Under the pieces are notes generated by a model, which saw only the letters and a program-made list of their open reading frames with translations, was not told where the DNA came from and ran no database searches. Below are positions 55,101 to 63,858 of a stretch of DNA of 64,000 bases, one piece after another. The DNA comes from Robiginitomaculum sp. (GTDB taxonomy: Bacteria; Pseudomonadota; Alphaproteobacteria; Caulobacterales; Maricaulaceae). Made by a program: the position numbers and the translations under genes. How positions within the stretch are numbered: position 1 is the first letter of the stretch; each line of letters starts with the position of its first letter. The stretch covers positions 43,975 through 107,974 of the forward strand of contig JAESTZ010000006.1 of assembly GCA_016763315.1 (NCBI GenBank). Direction: 5' to 3'.

Positions 55101-55309
55101 AAAGTTACGGCAGTCTGGCCGGCCCCGATCAGAACTGATCCAGCATTTAATATTATAATATCTGCTGGATTACCGCCATCAATGGTTTGGGTATCTATAG
55201 GGTCGGTTAATTCGGTTTCGATCTCGACCTGCGCTGCTGCGGGAAGGGCAAAACCAATAGCAGCACCCAAAGCAGGAAGGGCGGCGGAAAGTAATAAAAG
55301 TCTACGCAT
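52118..55309 (-). CDS. Autotransporter outer-membrane protein
   Basis: This is a protein of about 1063 residues with a signal peptide (RRLLLLSAALPALGAAIGFA, ending AAAQ). A long passenger follows (about 30-780), rich in Gly, Asn, Ile, Ser and Thr in repeats such as GNIINSGAINLQ, GDVTGTVQNTASI and SGDILFGSGGDTLELAGG, which would form a right-handed beta helix on the cell surface. The C-terminal third (about 800-1063) is an autotransporter beta-barrel ending KIVIRFIF, with the terminal aromatic needed for assembly. Adhesin-like or protective role is possible; no enzymatic site was seen. Start 55309 is used because the longer frame to 55342 spoils the signal. Confidence 0.92.
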   Translation of the reverse strand: MRRLLLLSAALPALGAAIGFALPAAAQVEIETELTDPIDTQTIDGGNPADIIILNAGSVLIGAGQTAVTLNSDNTVTNQGTISSTDADNTTGILVSGTVTGDIINSGAINLQEDFTGVDDDEDGDFDTPFAMGTGRVGILVETGSIFTGNILNDSAGQINIEGNDSAGILVAGNMIGNLTSNGTINMVGDRSYAVSLTGSLDGNVVTSGRITTLGEGSNAVNINGDVTGTVQNTASIVTTGFRTTTRASLAARDAYDTDDLLNGGSAMAIGGNVGGGIINDAITDENNNTARGNLQSFGSAPTLLVTASLDGTDNGDINIGAFGTVEDDEFFGVINRGQIAATGLNDGFAATGIRIEGSEVGGVLRQTTIEGGLLSSGTIIATSFEANSTAISIGRGAVVPVIDLRGAVETSTLSQIGGRAAGIVIEAGAQVNELRINTRIQSSYTGTGVGGFAAGVVDESGTVNLLVNNGRIITLFTELVSDGNVVDPTDTTRRRVAVDLTANTTGATLQQISSDPGSLVALVPEISGDILFGSGGDTLELAGGSIAGDVLFGDGADLLMIDNGAELTGAIYDTDGQLTLDIRNGLLALGADTNLSLTSATFGTDARLQLTIDPAIGGGFQSASFNASGNVTFLTGSRIAPVLSGLIRENGTFNLITASNFSFAENFADMLDSESLPFLYNVDLSQAVGANTLVVTLTRRSAAELGMNINQSAAYEAWFEAIVTSPDDNLTTGFAGLATADEFYAAYNQLLPEFGAAALQFTRANTDGSTGAVSNRLDALRRGYGDEGGVWVQEIGYYIDRIRSSVSQPYSGYGLGLAIGVDRPMAGFDAVGFSLSGFSNQMNETQGFDNPLSSVSVQAGLYAGKNIAGIDFVAHSAIGLDNFDSRRVLNFGSIERETTGSWLGYHISSTARLSKDFNFNNWLFSPSVSLDYLRLTEEGYKETGGGVGLDLALDSRVSENLSATATFTVGRRFGNERSWWSPRLRAGIRNDMIGDPTITSARFVGFNDRFSLTEEQLAKTGLLFGLSFTAGSRYTSFGFDFDADIRDGFTRHTGKIVIRFIF

Positions 55310-55431
55310 AAAGTACCAAACCTTTGGAAACACAATAACCATTACACACGGTATACGAACACCATGGCATATATGTAAACTGGAAAATCCAGTTCGTCGA
55401 TTCCTTATATAGGGAAATATGGAAATTTTAT

Positions 55432-55463
55432 AAAAAAGCCGGAAGAGAACTCCCGGCTTTTTT
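55432..55463 (-). terminator. Bidirectional intrinsic terminator beyond glnA
   Basis: AAAAAAGCCGG (55432-55442) pairs with CCGGCTTTTTT (55453-55463) around AAGAGAACTC. The T-run on each strand allows termination both ways. It lies 122 bases beyond the glnA stop and just upstream of the autotransporter gene, so it should end the glnB-glnA transcript. Confidence 0.85.
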
Positions 55464-55476
55464 CAAGAATGTATAC

Positions 55477-55524
55477 TCCATCGACCCAAAAAGTGGGTAC
55501 CGGTTTTTGGGCGCGTTGATGGAT
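55477..55524. repeat. 48-bp palindromic dispersed repeat, copy 2
   Basis: This differs from 28511-28558 only around the centre (GTGGGTACCGG) and the right arm spacer. Left TCCATC and right GATGGA are kept, and the upstream flank TATAC is shared. It lies between the terminator and the glnA stop. Confidence 0.85.
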
Positions 55525-55584
55525 CACGAAGATAAACTATACTAAAAACTAAGGTTTTTCAGTGTTTTTAGTATATCTGTTTTT

Positions 55585-56988
55585 TTAAGAAGAATAATAC
55601 ATGTCAAACTCAACCGGATGCGGGTGCATTTCAAAGCGGGTGACTTCTTCCATTTTTAATTCGATATAAGCATTTATCTGGTCTTTGGTCATCACATCGC
55701 CTTGCAGCAGGAAGTCATGATCATCAGCCAAAGCCTGCATCGCTTCTCGTAGGCTGCTGCATACTGTGGGTATGTCTTTTAACTCTTCTGGCGGCAGGTC
55801 ATACAGGTCTTTGTCCATGGCTTCACCGGGGTCGATTTTATTGGCGATACCGTCAAGTCCGGCCATCAATAAGGCGGTAAAAGTTAGATAAGGATTGCCA
55901 GCTGCATCAGGAAAGCGCACTTCGAGTCTTTTGCCGTTGGCTGATGGTGAATATGGAATACGTATTGATGCAGATCGATTTCTGGCCGAATAAGCCAGTA
56001 AAACAGGAGCTTCAAAGCCCGGAACCAATCGTTTGTAAGAATTGGTGGAGGCGTTAGCAAAAGCGTTGATTGCTCTGGCGTGTTTAATGATTCCGCCGAT
56101 ATAATACAAACAGCTTTGCGACAAGTCTGCATAACGATTACCGGCAAATAATGGTTTGCCATCTTTCCAGATTGATTGGTGGACATGCATGCCGGAGCCG
56201 TTTTCGCCAACACAGGGTTTTGGCATGAAGGTAGCTGATTTGCCGTAGGCTGCTGCCACATTATGTACAACGTATTTGTAAAGCTGCAAATGATCGGCCA
56301 TCTCGACGAGCGTCGAGTATTTCATGCCTAATTCGTGTTGTGCCGGCGCTACTTCATGATGGTGTTTTTCTGGTGCCAGGCCTAGCTTGGTCATGGTGCT
56401 AAGCATTTCCGTGCGAATGTCCTGACCAGAATCAACTGGAGGAACTGGAAAATAACCGCCACCAGAGGCAGGGCGATGCCCCATATTGCCATATTCAAAC
56501 TTGGCATTGGTGTTTACCGGTAATTCTGAGCTATCGACAAAGTATCCGGTTTTCTCGACACTGGTTGACCAGCGAACGTCATCAAAGATAAAAAATTCGG
56601 CTTCCGGCCCAAAATAAACTGTATCGCCAACCCCGGAGGCTTGCATGTATTTTTCGGCGCGCTTGGCAGTGGATCTAGGGTCACGGGTGTAAGGGGCTAA
56701 AGTTCCCGGTTCTAAAATGTCGCAGAATATAGTCAAAGTAGGGTCTTGGAAAAACGGGTCAATCTTGGCCGTGGAAACATCTGGCATCAAAACCATGTCT
56801 GAATCATTGATCGCTTTCCAGCCAGATATGGAGGAGCCGTCAAACATCACACCTTCTTCAAAAAACTCGGCATCAATCATGCTTATATCCATGGTCAAGT
56901 GCTGCATTTTCCCCCGTGTATCGGTGAATCTCAGATCGACATAGTCAATGTTTTCTTCTTTTAGTAATTTTAGTATTGCATCAGACAT
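55585..56988 (-). CDS. glnA: Glutamine synthetase type I
   Basis: This 467-residue enzyme makes glutamine from glutamate and ammonia with ATP. Seen are [20 protein letters not shown], the metal ligands in [11 protein letters not shown], the substrate region [37 protein letters not shown] and the adenylylation Tyr in [11 protein letters not shown], so it is the GSI-beta type controlled by GlnE. It is the last gene of a glnB-glnA operon, with the P-II gene 41 bases upstream. That pairing is typical of alphaproteobacteria and shows the nitrogen system is canonical here. Confidence 0.97.
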   Translation of the reverse strand: MSDAILKLLKEENIDYVDLRFTDTRGKMQHLTMDISMIDAEFFEEGVMFDGSSISGWKAINDSDMVLMPDVSTAKIDPFFQDPTLTIFCDILEPGTLAPYTRDPRSTAKRAEKYMQASGVGDTVYFGPEAEFFIFDDVRWSTSVEKTGYFVDSSELPVNTNAKFEYGNMGHRPASGGGYFPVPPVDSGQDIRTEMLSTMTKLGLAPEKHHHEVAPAQHELGMKYSTLVEMADHLQLYKYVVHNVAAAYGKSATFMPKPCVGENGSGMHVHQSIWKDGKPLFAGNRYADLSQSCLYYIGGIIKHARAINAFANASTNSYKRLVPGFEAPVLLAYSARNRSASIRIPYSPSANGKRLEVRFPDAAGNPYLTFTALLMAGLDGIANKIDPGEAMDKDLYDLPPEELKDIPTVCSSLREAMQALADDHDFLLQGDVMTKDQINAYIELKMEEVTRFEMHPHPVEFDMYYSS

Positions 56989-57029
56989 TTAATTTATTCC
57001 ATTGTTATATAGTGATAATTTACTTTTAC

Positions 57030-57596
<567 letters not shown>

Positions 57597-57617
57597 CTAA
57601 AAGGAATGGGAGGGAAA

Positions 57618-57693
<76 letters not shown>

Positions 57694-57821
57694 ATACCGT
57701 TTCTTTTGCATGCTTTTGCGCCAACTTGCATTGGTCAGCCCGCATTGGAACGGGGGCTATAGCAAAGGCTGCGCGGATATAAAAGAGTAAATATCACCAA
57801 TTGACAAAAAAATATAATGCA

Positions 57822-57854
57822 AAAAAAAGTCGGGAGTCAGAATACTGACTCCCG
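57822..57854 (-). terminator. Intrinsic terminator for the carbonic anhydrase gene
   Basis: CGGGAGTCAG (57831-57840) pairs perfectly with CTGACTCCCG (57845-57854) around AATA. On the minus strand a T-run follows (bases 57822-57828 are A on plus). It is 150 bases beyond the carbonic anhydrase stop. The rest of the 57694-58005 gap shows no gene. Confidence 0.85.
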
Positions 57855-58005
57855 AAAGGCGTTGGGTGAATGGTAGGGTGTCTTCTAGGGAAGACGTTTA
57901 TCAGATTGCCTCTGAGGTGTTAATATTTTATGAATCGCTTGCTGTGGGCGGCATAAATTATTTACTATGCTTTAGATTTACTCAACAAACATGGTTAATG
58001 AAGCG

Positions 58006-58812
58006 CTACTTCGAGCTTGTAATGTAACGTCTGTTTGTATTTTGCACAGGTCGGACATTTTCACCAAAAACCGTTGAGAATGCTGCAATTTGCTTCGCAG
58101 ATATTGTTAGTTTTTGCTTGAATACTAGCCAACTTACTATTTGTGAACAGGGCGGTGTGGTTAGTGAGCCTTGATAGCGGTAATGCTGGCGATCTACTGG
58201 TAATAACTGGTTGGGATCAAGGGTGAAATTAGCTGTAATTTCACCAATAACCGCCGGAGCAGCGCTCCAGATTTCAGTTAATGCCTGATTCGCATGACCC
58301 TCGGCGAGCAAAACTGCCAGAACTGCCAGCTTTCCATCACCTGCACTGTGCACAAAGTGGACTTCCATTGGATATTGTTGATCGTCTATCGTGTGTTCCG
58401 AAGTGTGGTGAAAATGAATTTGTACTAATTCAAATGATTTACCGTCGAGAATTACGGTATTTCCTGCCGAAGGTTTTACTTCGATAGTGTGACCGTTGTT
58501 GGATATAGTCGGAACAAATGGCGACCAATTTATGAGCGGCGCACTCAAATCAGTGGCAATAGTATTTGTAATATTGATCGGAGATTGTTGATCACCGGCA
58601 TCACACTGGCTGTATTCTGGTCGTAGGCCACCCCAGTAATTCGGGCCGCTTTCGCCAATGTATGACCATTTATCGCTTTGGTGCTTGTTATTCTTTGTCG
58701 CAGCCTGATTGTTATTTATGGTATTGTTGTTTGTTGGTATTGTTTCACAGGATGCCATAGTTAATGCCAAAGCTGATAAGCCTGTCAAATATCGTAATTT
58801 TGCAAAACCCAT
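58006..58812 (-). CDS. Alpha-carbonic anhydrase, lipoprotein type
   Basis: This 268-residue enzyme interconverts CO2 and bicarbonate. The N-terminus has a lipobox (ALTMASCET, Cys about residue 23) followed by an Asn-rich linker, so it is anchored in the periplasm. The alpha-class signature is clear: YWGGLRPEYSQCDAGDQQSP, the zinc histidines in IHFHHTSEH and EVHFVH, and GSLTTPPCSQIVSW near the C-terminus. The second Cys pairs with the first in related enzymes. It is transcribed alone leftward with a clear terminator. A role in bicarbonate supply or pH is likely. Confidence 0.95.
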   Translation of the reverse strand: MGFAKLRYLTGLSALALTMASCETIPTNNNTINNNQAATKNNKHQSDKWSYIGESGPNYWGGLRPEYSQCDAGDQQSPINITNTIATDLSAPLINWSPFVPTISNNGHTIEVKPSAGNTVILDGKSFELVQIHFHHTSEHTIDDQQYPMEVHFVHSAGDGKLAVLAVLLAEGHANQALTEIWSAAPAVIGEITANFTLDPNQLLPVDRQHYRYQGSLTTPPCSQIVSWLVFKQKLTISAKQIAAFSTVFGENVRPVQNTNRRYITSSK

Positions 58813-58910
58813 GATTTGCTCCTCCAGTATTAAATGTAGTTACAAGAACGTTGACAATTTGTAAGCGTTGCTCAAGAAATGCGCATTAAATCACATGGGT
58901 TTTATCGTCA

Positions 58911-59993
58911 ATGATGGATCGAAATTTAATGAAAAAATTGGACATTTTAAGTAAACTGCCCGCCGCAGTTAGCTGGCAAGATGATACTTTAATCTTGCTC
59001 GATCAAACGCTTTTACCGCTGGAAACGGTTTTCGAGCCACAAGAAACCGCCGAGCAAGTCTGGCAGTCAATATTACAGTTAAAAGTCCGTGGTGCACCGG
59101 CTATTGGCGTGGCGGCAGCCTATGGTTTGTGTGTGGCAATGCAGCCGTTTATCGGTGCGTCCATAGATGATTTCATGGATGCTTTGCAGGATCAGGCTGA
59201 TTACCTTAATTCATCACGGCCAACGGCGGTGAATCTTGGTTGGGCGATTCGGCGTATGAGTCATGTTGCTAAAAATGAAAATTTCAATGATAGCCATGCA
59301 TTATATGCCAGATTAGTCGTCGAGGCCAAAGCAATTCACGACGAAGACATAAAGCTTTGCGAAGGCATGGCCTTGCATGGTGCGCCATTGATCAAGTCCG
59401 GCATGGGTGTGTTGACTCATTGCAATGCCGGATCATTGGCAACTACCGGTTTGGGAACCGCCACTGCGCCAATGTATCTGGCTCACGCTAATGGTGTAGA
59501 ATTTAAAGTGTTTGCTGATGAAACTCGGCCGCTATTACAGGGGGCTCGGCTAACCTCGTGGGAACTGGCGCAGGCCGGTATTGATGTGACGTTAATCACC
59601 GATAATATGGCCGGGCACATGATGGCCAGCGGGGAAATTGATCTGGTTATTACCGGCACTGACCGGGTGGCGGCCAATGGCGATGTTGCCAATAAAATCG
59701 GCACATTGGGGGTGGCGATAATGGCCAAGTATTACAATATTCCGTTTTACGTTGCTTGTCCGCAGTCCACATTCGACTTTGACACTGCTGATGGCTCCGG
59801 TATTCCAATTGAAGAACGCGAAGCCTATGAGGTTACTTGTTTTGGTTCGGCTAGAGTGGCAAGCATCGACACCAAAACCCGCAATCCGGCCTTTGATATT
59901 ACCCCAAATGAACTGGTTACAGGGTTTATTACCGATCAGGGTATTGTAAAAGCACCGTTTAAGGAAAACTTGCGCCAGATTTTTTCAACCTGA
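58911..59993 (+). CDS. mtnA: S-methyl-5-thioribose-1-phosphate isomerase
   Basis: This 360-residue enzyme of the methionine salvage pathway converts methylthioribose-1-phosphate to the ribulose form. Family features are LKVRGAPAIGVAAAYG, SSRPTAVNLGWAIRRM, the catalytic Cys in VLTHCNAGSLATTGLGTA and the catalytic Asp in ITGTDRVAANGDVANKIGT. ATGs at 58911 and 58914 are both possible, and one at 58929. No other methionine salvage gene is next to it. Confidence 0.95.
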   Translation: MMDRNLMKKLDILSKLPAAVSWQDDTLILLDQTLLPLETVFEPQETAEQVWQSILQLKVRGAPAIGVAAAYGLCVAMQPFIGASIDDFMDALQDQADYLNSSRPTAVNLGWAIRRMSHVAKNENFNDSHALYARLVVEAKAIHDEDIKLCEGMALHGAPLIKSGMGVLTHCNAGSLATTGLGTATAPMYLAHANGVEFKVFADETRPLLQGARLTSWELAQAGIDVTLITDNMAGHMMASGEIDLVITGTDRVAANGDVANKIGTLGVAIMAKYYNIPFYVACPQSTFDFDTADGSGIPIEEREAYEVTCFGSARVASIDTKTRNPAFDITPNELVTGFITDQGIVKAPFKENLRQIFST

Positions 59994-60004
59994 CGGAAAT
60001 ACTC

Positions 60005-60140
60005 TAGTACACTGCCGCGAGACAATTTCCAACCCCTTTAGGTTGGCAAGCGCGACCGCGCGCCGGCGACCATTCGCCGCACGTCGTAGGCGTGAGCAAA
60101 GCGAACTTGCCGCGAGACAAAAGAGTCCCTCCAAATGCTC
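60005..60140. repeat. GC-rich dispersed repeat unit near mtnA
   Basis: The unit GCCGCGAGACAA occurs twice (about 60015 and 60109) flanking the block at 60066-60090, GCGACCATTCGCCGC. The same parts recur at 51755-51865. A hairpin around CCAACCCC and AGGTTGG lies near 60031. No gene is present. It belongs to the same mosaic family as 51513-51940 and may act as a terminator between converging genes. Confidence 0.7.
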
Positions 60141-60883
60141 TATCGCAAGCTATAAACCAGTGCGCCACGGGTGATGGTGTCGGTATTGTTGACACCGGTT
60201 GGAACATTTGTGTGGTGATCAACGCGAAAGTTAAATCTGGCTGAAAGATTACCGGAAACTTGTGCGGTAATACCAATATCATTCCAGATATAAGTATCGC
60301 TGTTTGACCAGACCAGTTCGGAATTATTAAACAGGCTAACTGCATCATTGAATTGATAGGAAAAGTTAGAGGCAGACCTTGCTGCCAATTCGTTTTGCCG
60401 CATCGGGAAAATCAGATTTGTACCGCGTGATTTTTGCGAACGATAACCGGTACCGGCTTCTAATTCCCATTTTGTTGCATCGGTTTTTATAGCTTTAAAG
60501 CCTAATCCGGCACCGATGAATGATCCTTGTTTGAACGGGCCAAAATCATCGGAAAAATAGTTCGCATTGCCATAGACATAAAGTTGATCGTTTAACTGGC
60601 GATCCAGTTGGTAACCGATTAACCAGCGTTTTTTGTTATTGACTGAATTGGCGGTTCCAAAATCATAAGTGGTGTCAAATTTACTTTTCCAAAGGCCGGT
60701 TTGTTTTTCAAGGCTGATGGCAATTCCGATATCGGTTGAATTGGTATTGCCAGTGGTTTTAGATCCGGAAAGCGAAGCTTCACCGCTCCAGCCAACAACC
60801 CAGTCATTGGCCGTGGCCATGGGTGTTGTGGCGATGATACTGGTCAGGGTAATTATACTACCATTGAGTAAAAGTTGCTTCAT
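60140..60883 (-). CDS. DUF481 outer-membrane protein (YdiY-like)
   Basis: This 247-residue protein has a signal peptide (about 1-25, ATTPMATA) and then alternating beta sequence of the DUF481 family, which builds a salt-induced outer-membrane barrel. It has SGEASLSGSKTTGNTNSTDI at the start, LIGYQLDRQLNDQLYVYGNA in the middle and ends in a strand with RGALVYSLR. The role in this family is poorly known. It is convergent with mtnA and ends in the repeat unit. ATG 60883 is the obvious start. Confidence 0.88.
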   Translation of the reverse strand: MKQLLLNGSIITLTSIIATTPMATANDWVVGWSGEASLSGSKTTGNTNSTDIGIAISLEKQTGLWKSKFDTTYDFGTANSVNNKKRWLIGYQLDRQLNDQLYVYGNANYFSDDFGPFKQGSFIGAGLGFKAIKTDATKWELEAGTGYRSQKSRGTNLIFPMRQNELAARSASNFSYQFNDAVSLFNNSELVWSNSDTYIWNDIGITAQVSGNLSARFNFRVDHHTNVPTGVNNTDTITRGALVYSLR

Positions 60884-61043
60884 AATCTATTCTCCAGAAT
60901 GAACTCATCTGATGCGTTAGTTCTAATGAACATTTTATGAATGCAGGTTTGTTTACTAGGTTGTTACCCCAAATTACCATGGACAGGTGCCGAGTTAAAG
61001 ATTAGGCATAATTGAGTGATATTGCTGTTTAGATTAATAAGGA

Positions 61044-61664
61044 TTGCATAAATGTCGAGTTTTTTTTCGTAGTGTCAGGGTTGGAAATTCTTATTGGCTA
61101 ACTGTTTTCTTGTCAGGTTTTTTGGCGTTGTTTTTGGTATTTGCTACTGCCTCTATATCTTTTGCTCAAGGTACAGACCCTCAGCAACAATTGGAAAATA
61201 GCAACGCTTTAGATCAAGGTGTTGAGCTTTATAATCAAGGAAAATTCAATGAAGCATTTGTGATTTTTTCATCTCGTGCTGAAGCTGGCAATGCAGCTGC
61301 GCAATATAACCTTGGTGTTATGTATGATAACGGCTTTGGAGTAGAGCAATCTGATGCAAAAGCTATTGAGTGGTATCAAAGGTCTGCTGATCAAGGTTAT
61401 GCCGCTGCCTACAATAATCTCGGGGTTTTGTATTTGAATGGTCAAGGGGTTAGACAATCAAATAGAAAGTCTTTTTCCCTGATTGAAAAGTCTGCTGAAC
61501 TGGGGTTTTCCGAGGCGCAATATAATCTCGGGATTTTTTACCTTAATAGTATAGGTGTAAGAAAATCCAGAGAAAAGGCCATATACTGGTATCAAAAGGC
61601 CGCTACTCAAGGTGACGATGATGCTGTTGAGCAATTAAGGAAACTTGGTGTGAGTTTTGAATGA
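61044..61664 (+). CDS. Sel1-repeat exported protein with T8 tract near start
   Basis: This protein has an N-terminal signal (SYWLTVFLSGFLALFLVFAT) and three or so Sel1 repeats (AAQYNLGVMYDNGFGVEQS, AAAYNNLGVLYLNGQG, EAQYNLGIFYLN), each about 36 residues. Such repeats bind other proteins. The in-frame start is a poor TTG at 61044. A good AAGGA-preceded ATG at 61052 is out of frame because of an eight-T run (61060-61067). With seven Ts the ATG would give MSSFFRSVRVGN, a natural start. So this may be a slippage or a sequencing error. Sel1 proteins often act in signalling or envelope stress; the role is unknown. Confidence 0.75.
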   Translation: MHKCRVFFRSVRVGNSYWLTVFLSGFLALFLVFATASISFAQGTDPQQQLENSNALDQGVELYNQGKFNEAFVIFSSRAEAGNAAAQYNLGVMYDNGFGVEQSDAKAIEWYQRSADQGYAAAYNNLGVLYLNGQGVRQSNRKSFSLIEKSAELGFSEAQYNLGIFYLNSIGVRKSREKAIYWYQKAATQGDDDAVEQLRKLGVSFE

Positions 61665-61679
61665 ACTAATTCCCACCAC

Positions 61680-62040
61680 GCCTCGTCATCCCGTGCTTGA
61701 CACGGGATCCATCCTTGCAGGTGGAGCCGGGAGGGTGCAAAATGATCAACCGGTCATTGCCGGACGGGGTTTGAACCCCGTTCGCAATGTTTTAACTTTC
61801 GCTACAAAAGTAATTTGGTTGATTGAAACCAACAGACGGGGTTCAAACCCCATCTGGCATTGTTGGGTCTTCTTAATTACAATTATTTAAGCCCCCTCAA
61901 CCCAACCTTCTCCCCGGCGAGGAGAAGGAGTCCGTCTCGTGATGTTTTGGTATTTGACCGCGAGACAAAACAACAACTGCAAACAGGGGGTTGGAGCATT
62001 TACCAACAAAAGTGTATGCGGTTTTGTGGTGAGCAAATGC
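61680..62040. repeat. Cluster of hairpins and dispersed repeats before copy B
   Basis: The gap 61665-62054 has no supported gene. Units present: ATCCCGTG/CACGGGAT palindrome (61688-61708); a large hairpin around ACGGGG/ACCCCGT (61756-61787) and a related one (61833-61856); CCTTCTCC/GGAGAAGG (61906-61928) kin to 51723; and the 44-bp GCATTT/AAATGC palindrome (61996-62040), kin to those at 35417 and 35476. The last is followed by GACCACTAAAG as at 35461. Confidence 0.7.
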
Positions 62041-62054
62041 GACCACTAAAGCTG

Positions 62055-62404
62055 ACCCTTCACGACCAACCCTTGAATAGCAATCATTGGCAAAGAGATT
62101 ATCTGAGCCAAGGGCAAATTGGCAAACATTGCACCCTTATTCACCCTTGTTAGCAATCAACCATCGGGGATAAGTTTCAACCATGCCCGCAACCAACCTA
62201 ACTGTTATAATGGTGGTGCAAGTGGCTTTCATACGCCAGTTTGTGGCTCTTTGACATTGTAAACACGCGAAGCAACCTCAAAAAACACGGGTTTTTGCCA
62301 CAGCTTCTCTTTAGCAGTGGATAAAAGCAATATTGCTTTGTGGTTGGTTTTTAAGATTTACCCATCGTGAAAAATGCCAAAACTCTATGATGTCTTTTTT
62401 TATT
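62055..62404 (+). ncRNA. Candidate structured RNA element, copy B
   Basis: This is the twin of the element at 8693-9041, of nearly the same length and order of blocks: TTGGCAAA, GCACCCTTATTCACCC, TTAGCAATCAA, CGGGGATAAGTTTCAACC, ATGCCCGC, AACTGTTATAATGG, GCAAGTGGCT and CTTTGACATTGT. The hairpin at 62324-62339 is AAAGCAA-TA-TTGCTTT; in copy A the same site reads AAGGAAA with TTTCCTT, so paired bases changed together. It ends with a T-run near 62393-62400. It is 108 bases before preT, so it could instead be a leader of that gene, but copy A is not upstream of any similar gene. Confidence 0.45.
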
Positions 62405-62511
62405 GGCAGTTCTCGTGAAATTTTAATGCTTTCTTTTGGATTTGGTTAAAAAACTTGATCCGGTTTGATATTTGCTGATGATGGGCAATCAAAAACAAGA
62501 GCGGGCGATAA

Positions 62512-63858
62512 ATGGACGAACAACCAATAAACAATAATCAAGGCGACAATTCGCTGGCTCAGCATCTCGACAGTAATTTTGCCGACTTGCATCCACCGCT
62601 AAATCAGCAACAAGCCAGCCAGCAGGCTAGTCGTTGTTTGTTCTGCTATGATGCGCCTTGTGTAATTGCCTGCCCGACAGCGATTGATATTCCTAAATTT
62701 ATTCGCCAGATCGCAACCGACAATCAAGCCGGAGCCGCAAGAACCATATTGAGCGAAAACATTATGGGCGGCACTTGCGCCAGAGCTTGCCCGACTGAAA
62801 TTCTCTGCGAACAAAAATGCGTGCTGGTCAAAGGCGAGGACGAGCCAATAGACGTAAGTTCCTTGCAGCGCTATGCGGTTGATCCGGTAATTATCGCCGA
62901 GCAAGATCACCCGTTTAAGCGTGCGGCTAATACCGGCAAAAAAATCGCCATTATCGGTGCCGGGCCGGCGGGTCTTGCTTGTGCGCACGCTTTGGCTGTT
63001 TTCGGTCATGATGTGCAGATATTTGAAGCCAAAGCAAAACCCGGTGGTCTAAACGAATACGGCTTGGCTGCCTACAAGATGGTTGATGATTTTGCCGCCA
63101 AAGAAGTAAAATTTATTCTTGGCGTTGGCGGGATTTCCATAGAATACAATCAAGTTTTTGGTCGTGATGTTTTTCTTGACGATTTAAAAGAAAAATTTGA
63201 TGCGGTTTTTGTCGGTATCGGTTTGGATAAAGCTAATTCATTAGGGATCACCGGTGAAAATCTGAACGGTGTGCAAGATGCATTGCAGTTCATTGCCAAT
63301 TTGCGTCAAGCCAAAGACAAATCAACGCTAAATGTTGGCCAACAAGTAATCGTAATTGGTGGTGGCAATACCGCAATTGATGCGGCGATACAGGCCAAAC
63401 GATTGGGCGCAGCTTGCGTTACTTTGGTTTACCGACGCGGTTCGGCGCAAATGGGTGCAACTGCATGGGAGCAGGATTTGGCAAAAACCAATGGTGTTGT
63501 TGTTCGTGATTGGGCTAAGCCTTTGGAAATAAAAGGCGACAGCCAAGTGCAATCGATGAGCTTTGAACAAACCAAATTATCGAACGGTAAATTACTTGGT
63601 ACTGGTAAAACTTTCACTTTGCCGGCGGATCAAGTGTTAATTGCTATTGGCCAAAATCTTGATAACCAAATATTGGAAACTATGGATATGGCGAATGGGA
63701 AAATCACCGTCGGCGATGATGGTCAAACTAACGTTTCAGGTGTGTTCGCTGGTGGCGACTGTATTGCCTCTGGAGAGGACTTGACTGTGCAAGCGGTGCA
63801 AGACGGCAAAATTGCCGCCGCTGGTATCCACGACTATCTGGGAGGCGCAAATGGCTGA
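62512..63858 (+). CDS. preT: Dihydropyrimidine dehydrogenase subunit PreT
   Basis: This is a 448-residue flavin/iron-sulfur subunit of the NAD-dependent dihydropyrimidine dehydrogenase that reduces uracil and thymine. Two Fe-S cysteine groups are seen (CLFCYDAPCVIACP and GTCARACPTEILCEQKC). FAD-binding IGAGPAGLACAHALAVFGHD starts near residue 147, and a second nucleotide site is VIGGGNTAIDAA. The end has GVFAGGDCIASGEDLTVQAV. It resembles glutamate synthase small subunit, but its position directly before preA argues for PreT. It would pass electrons from NAD(P)H to the PreA subunit. Stop overlaps the preA start by eight bases. Confidence 0.92.
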   Translation: MDEQPINNNQGDNSLAQHLDSNFADLHPPLNQQQASQQASRCLFCYDAPCVIACPTAIDIPKFIRQIATDNQAGAARTILSENIMGGTCARACPTEILCEQKCVLVKGEDEPIDVSSLQRYAVDPVIIAEQDHPFKRAANTGKKIAIIGAGPAGLACAHALAVFGHDVQIFEAKAKPGGLNEYGLAAYKMVDDFAAKEVKFILGVGGISIEYNQVFGRDVFLDDLKEKFDAVFVGIGLDKANSLGITGENLNGVQDALQFIANLRQAKDKSTLNVGQQVIVIGGGNTAIDAAIQAKRLGAACVTLVYRRGSAQMGATAWEQDLAKTNGVVVRDWAKPLEIKGDSQVQSMSFEQTKLSNGKLLGTGKTFTLPADQVLIAIGQNLDNQILETMDMANGKITVGDDGQTNVSGVFAGGDCIASGEDLTVQAVQDGKIAAAGIHDYLGGANG

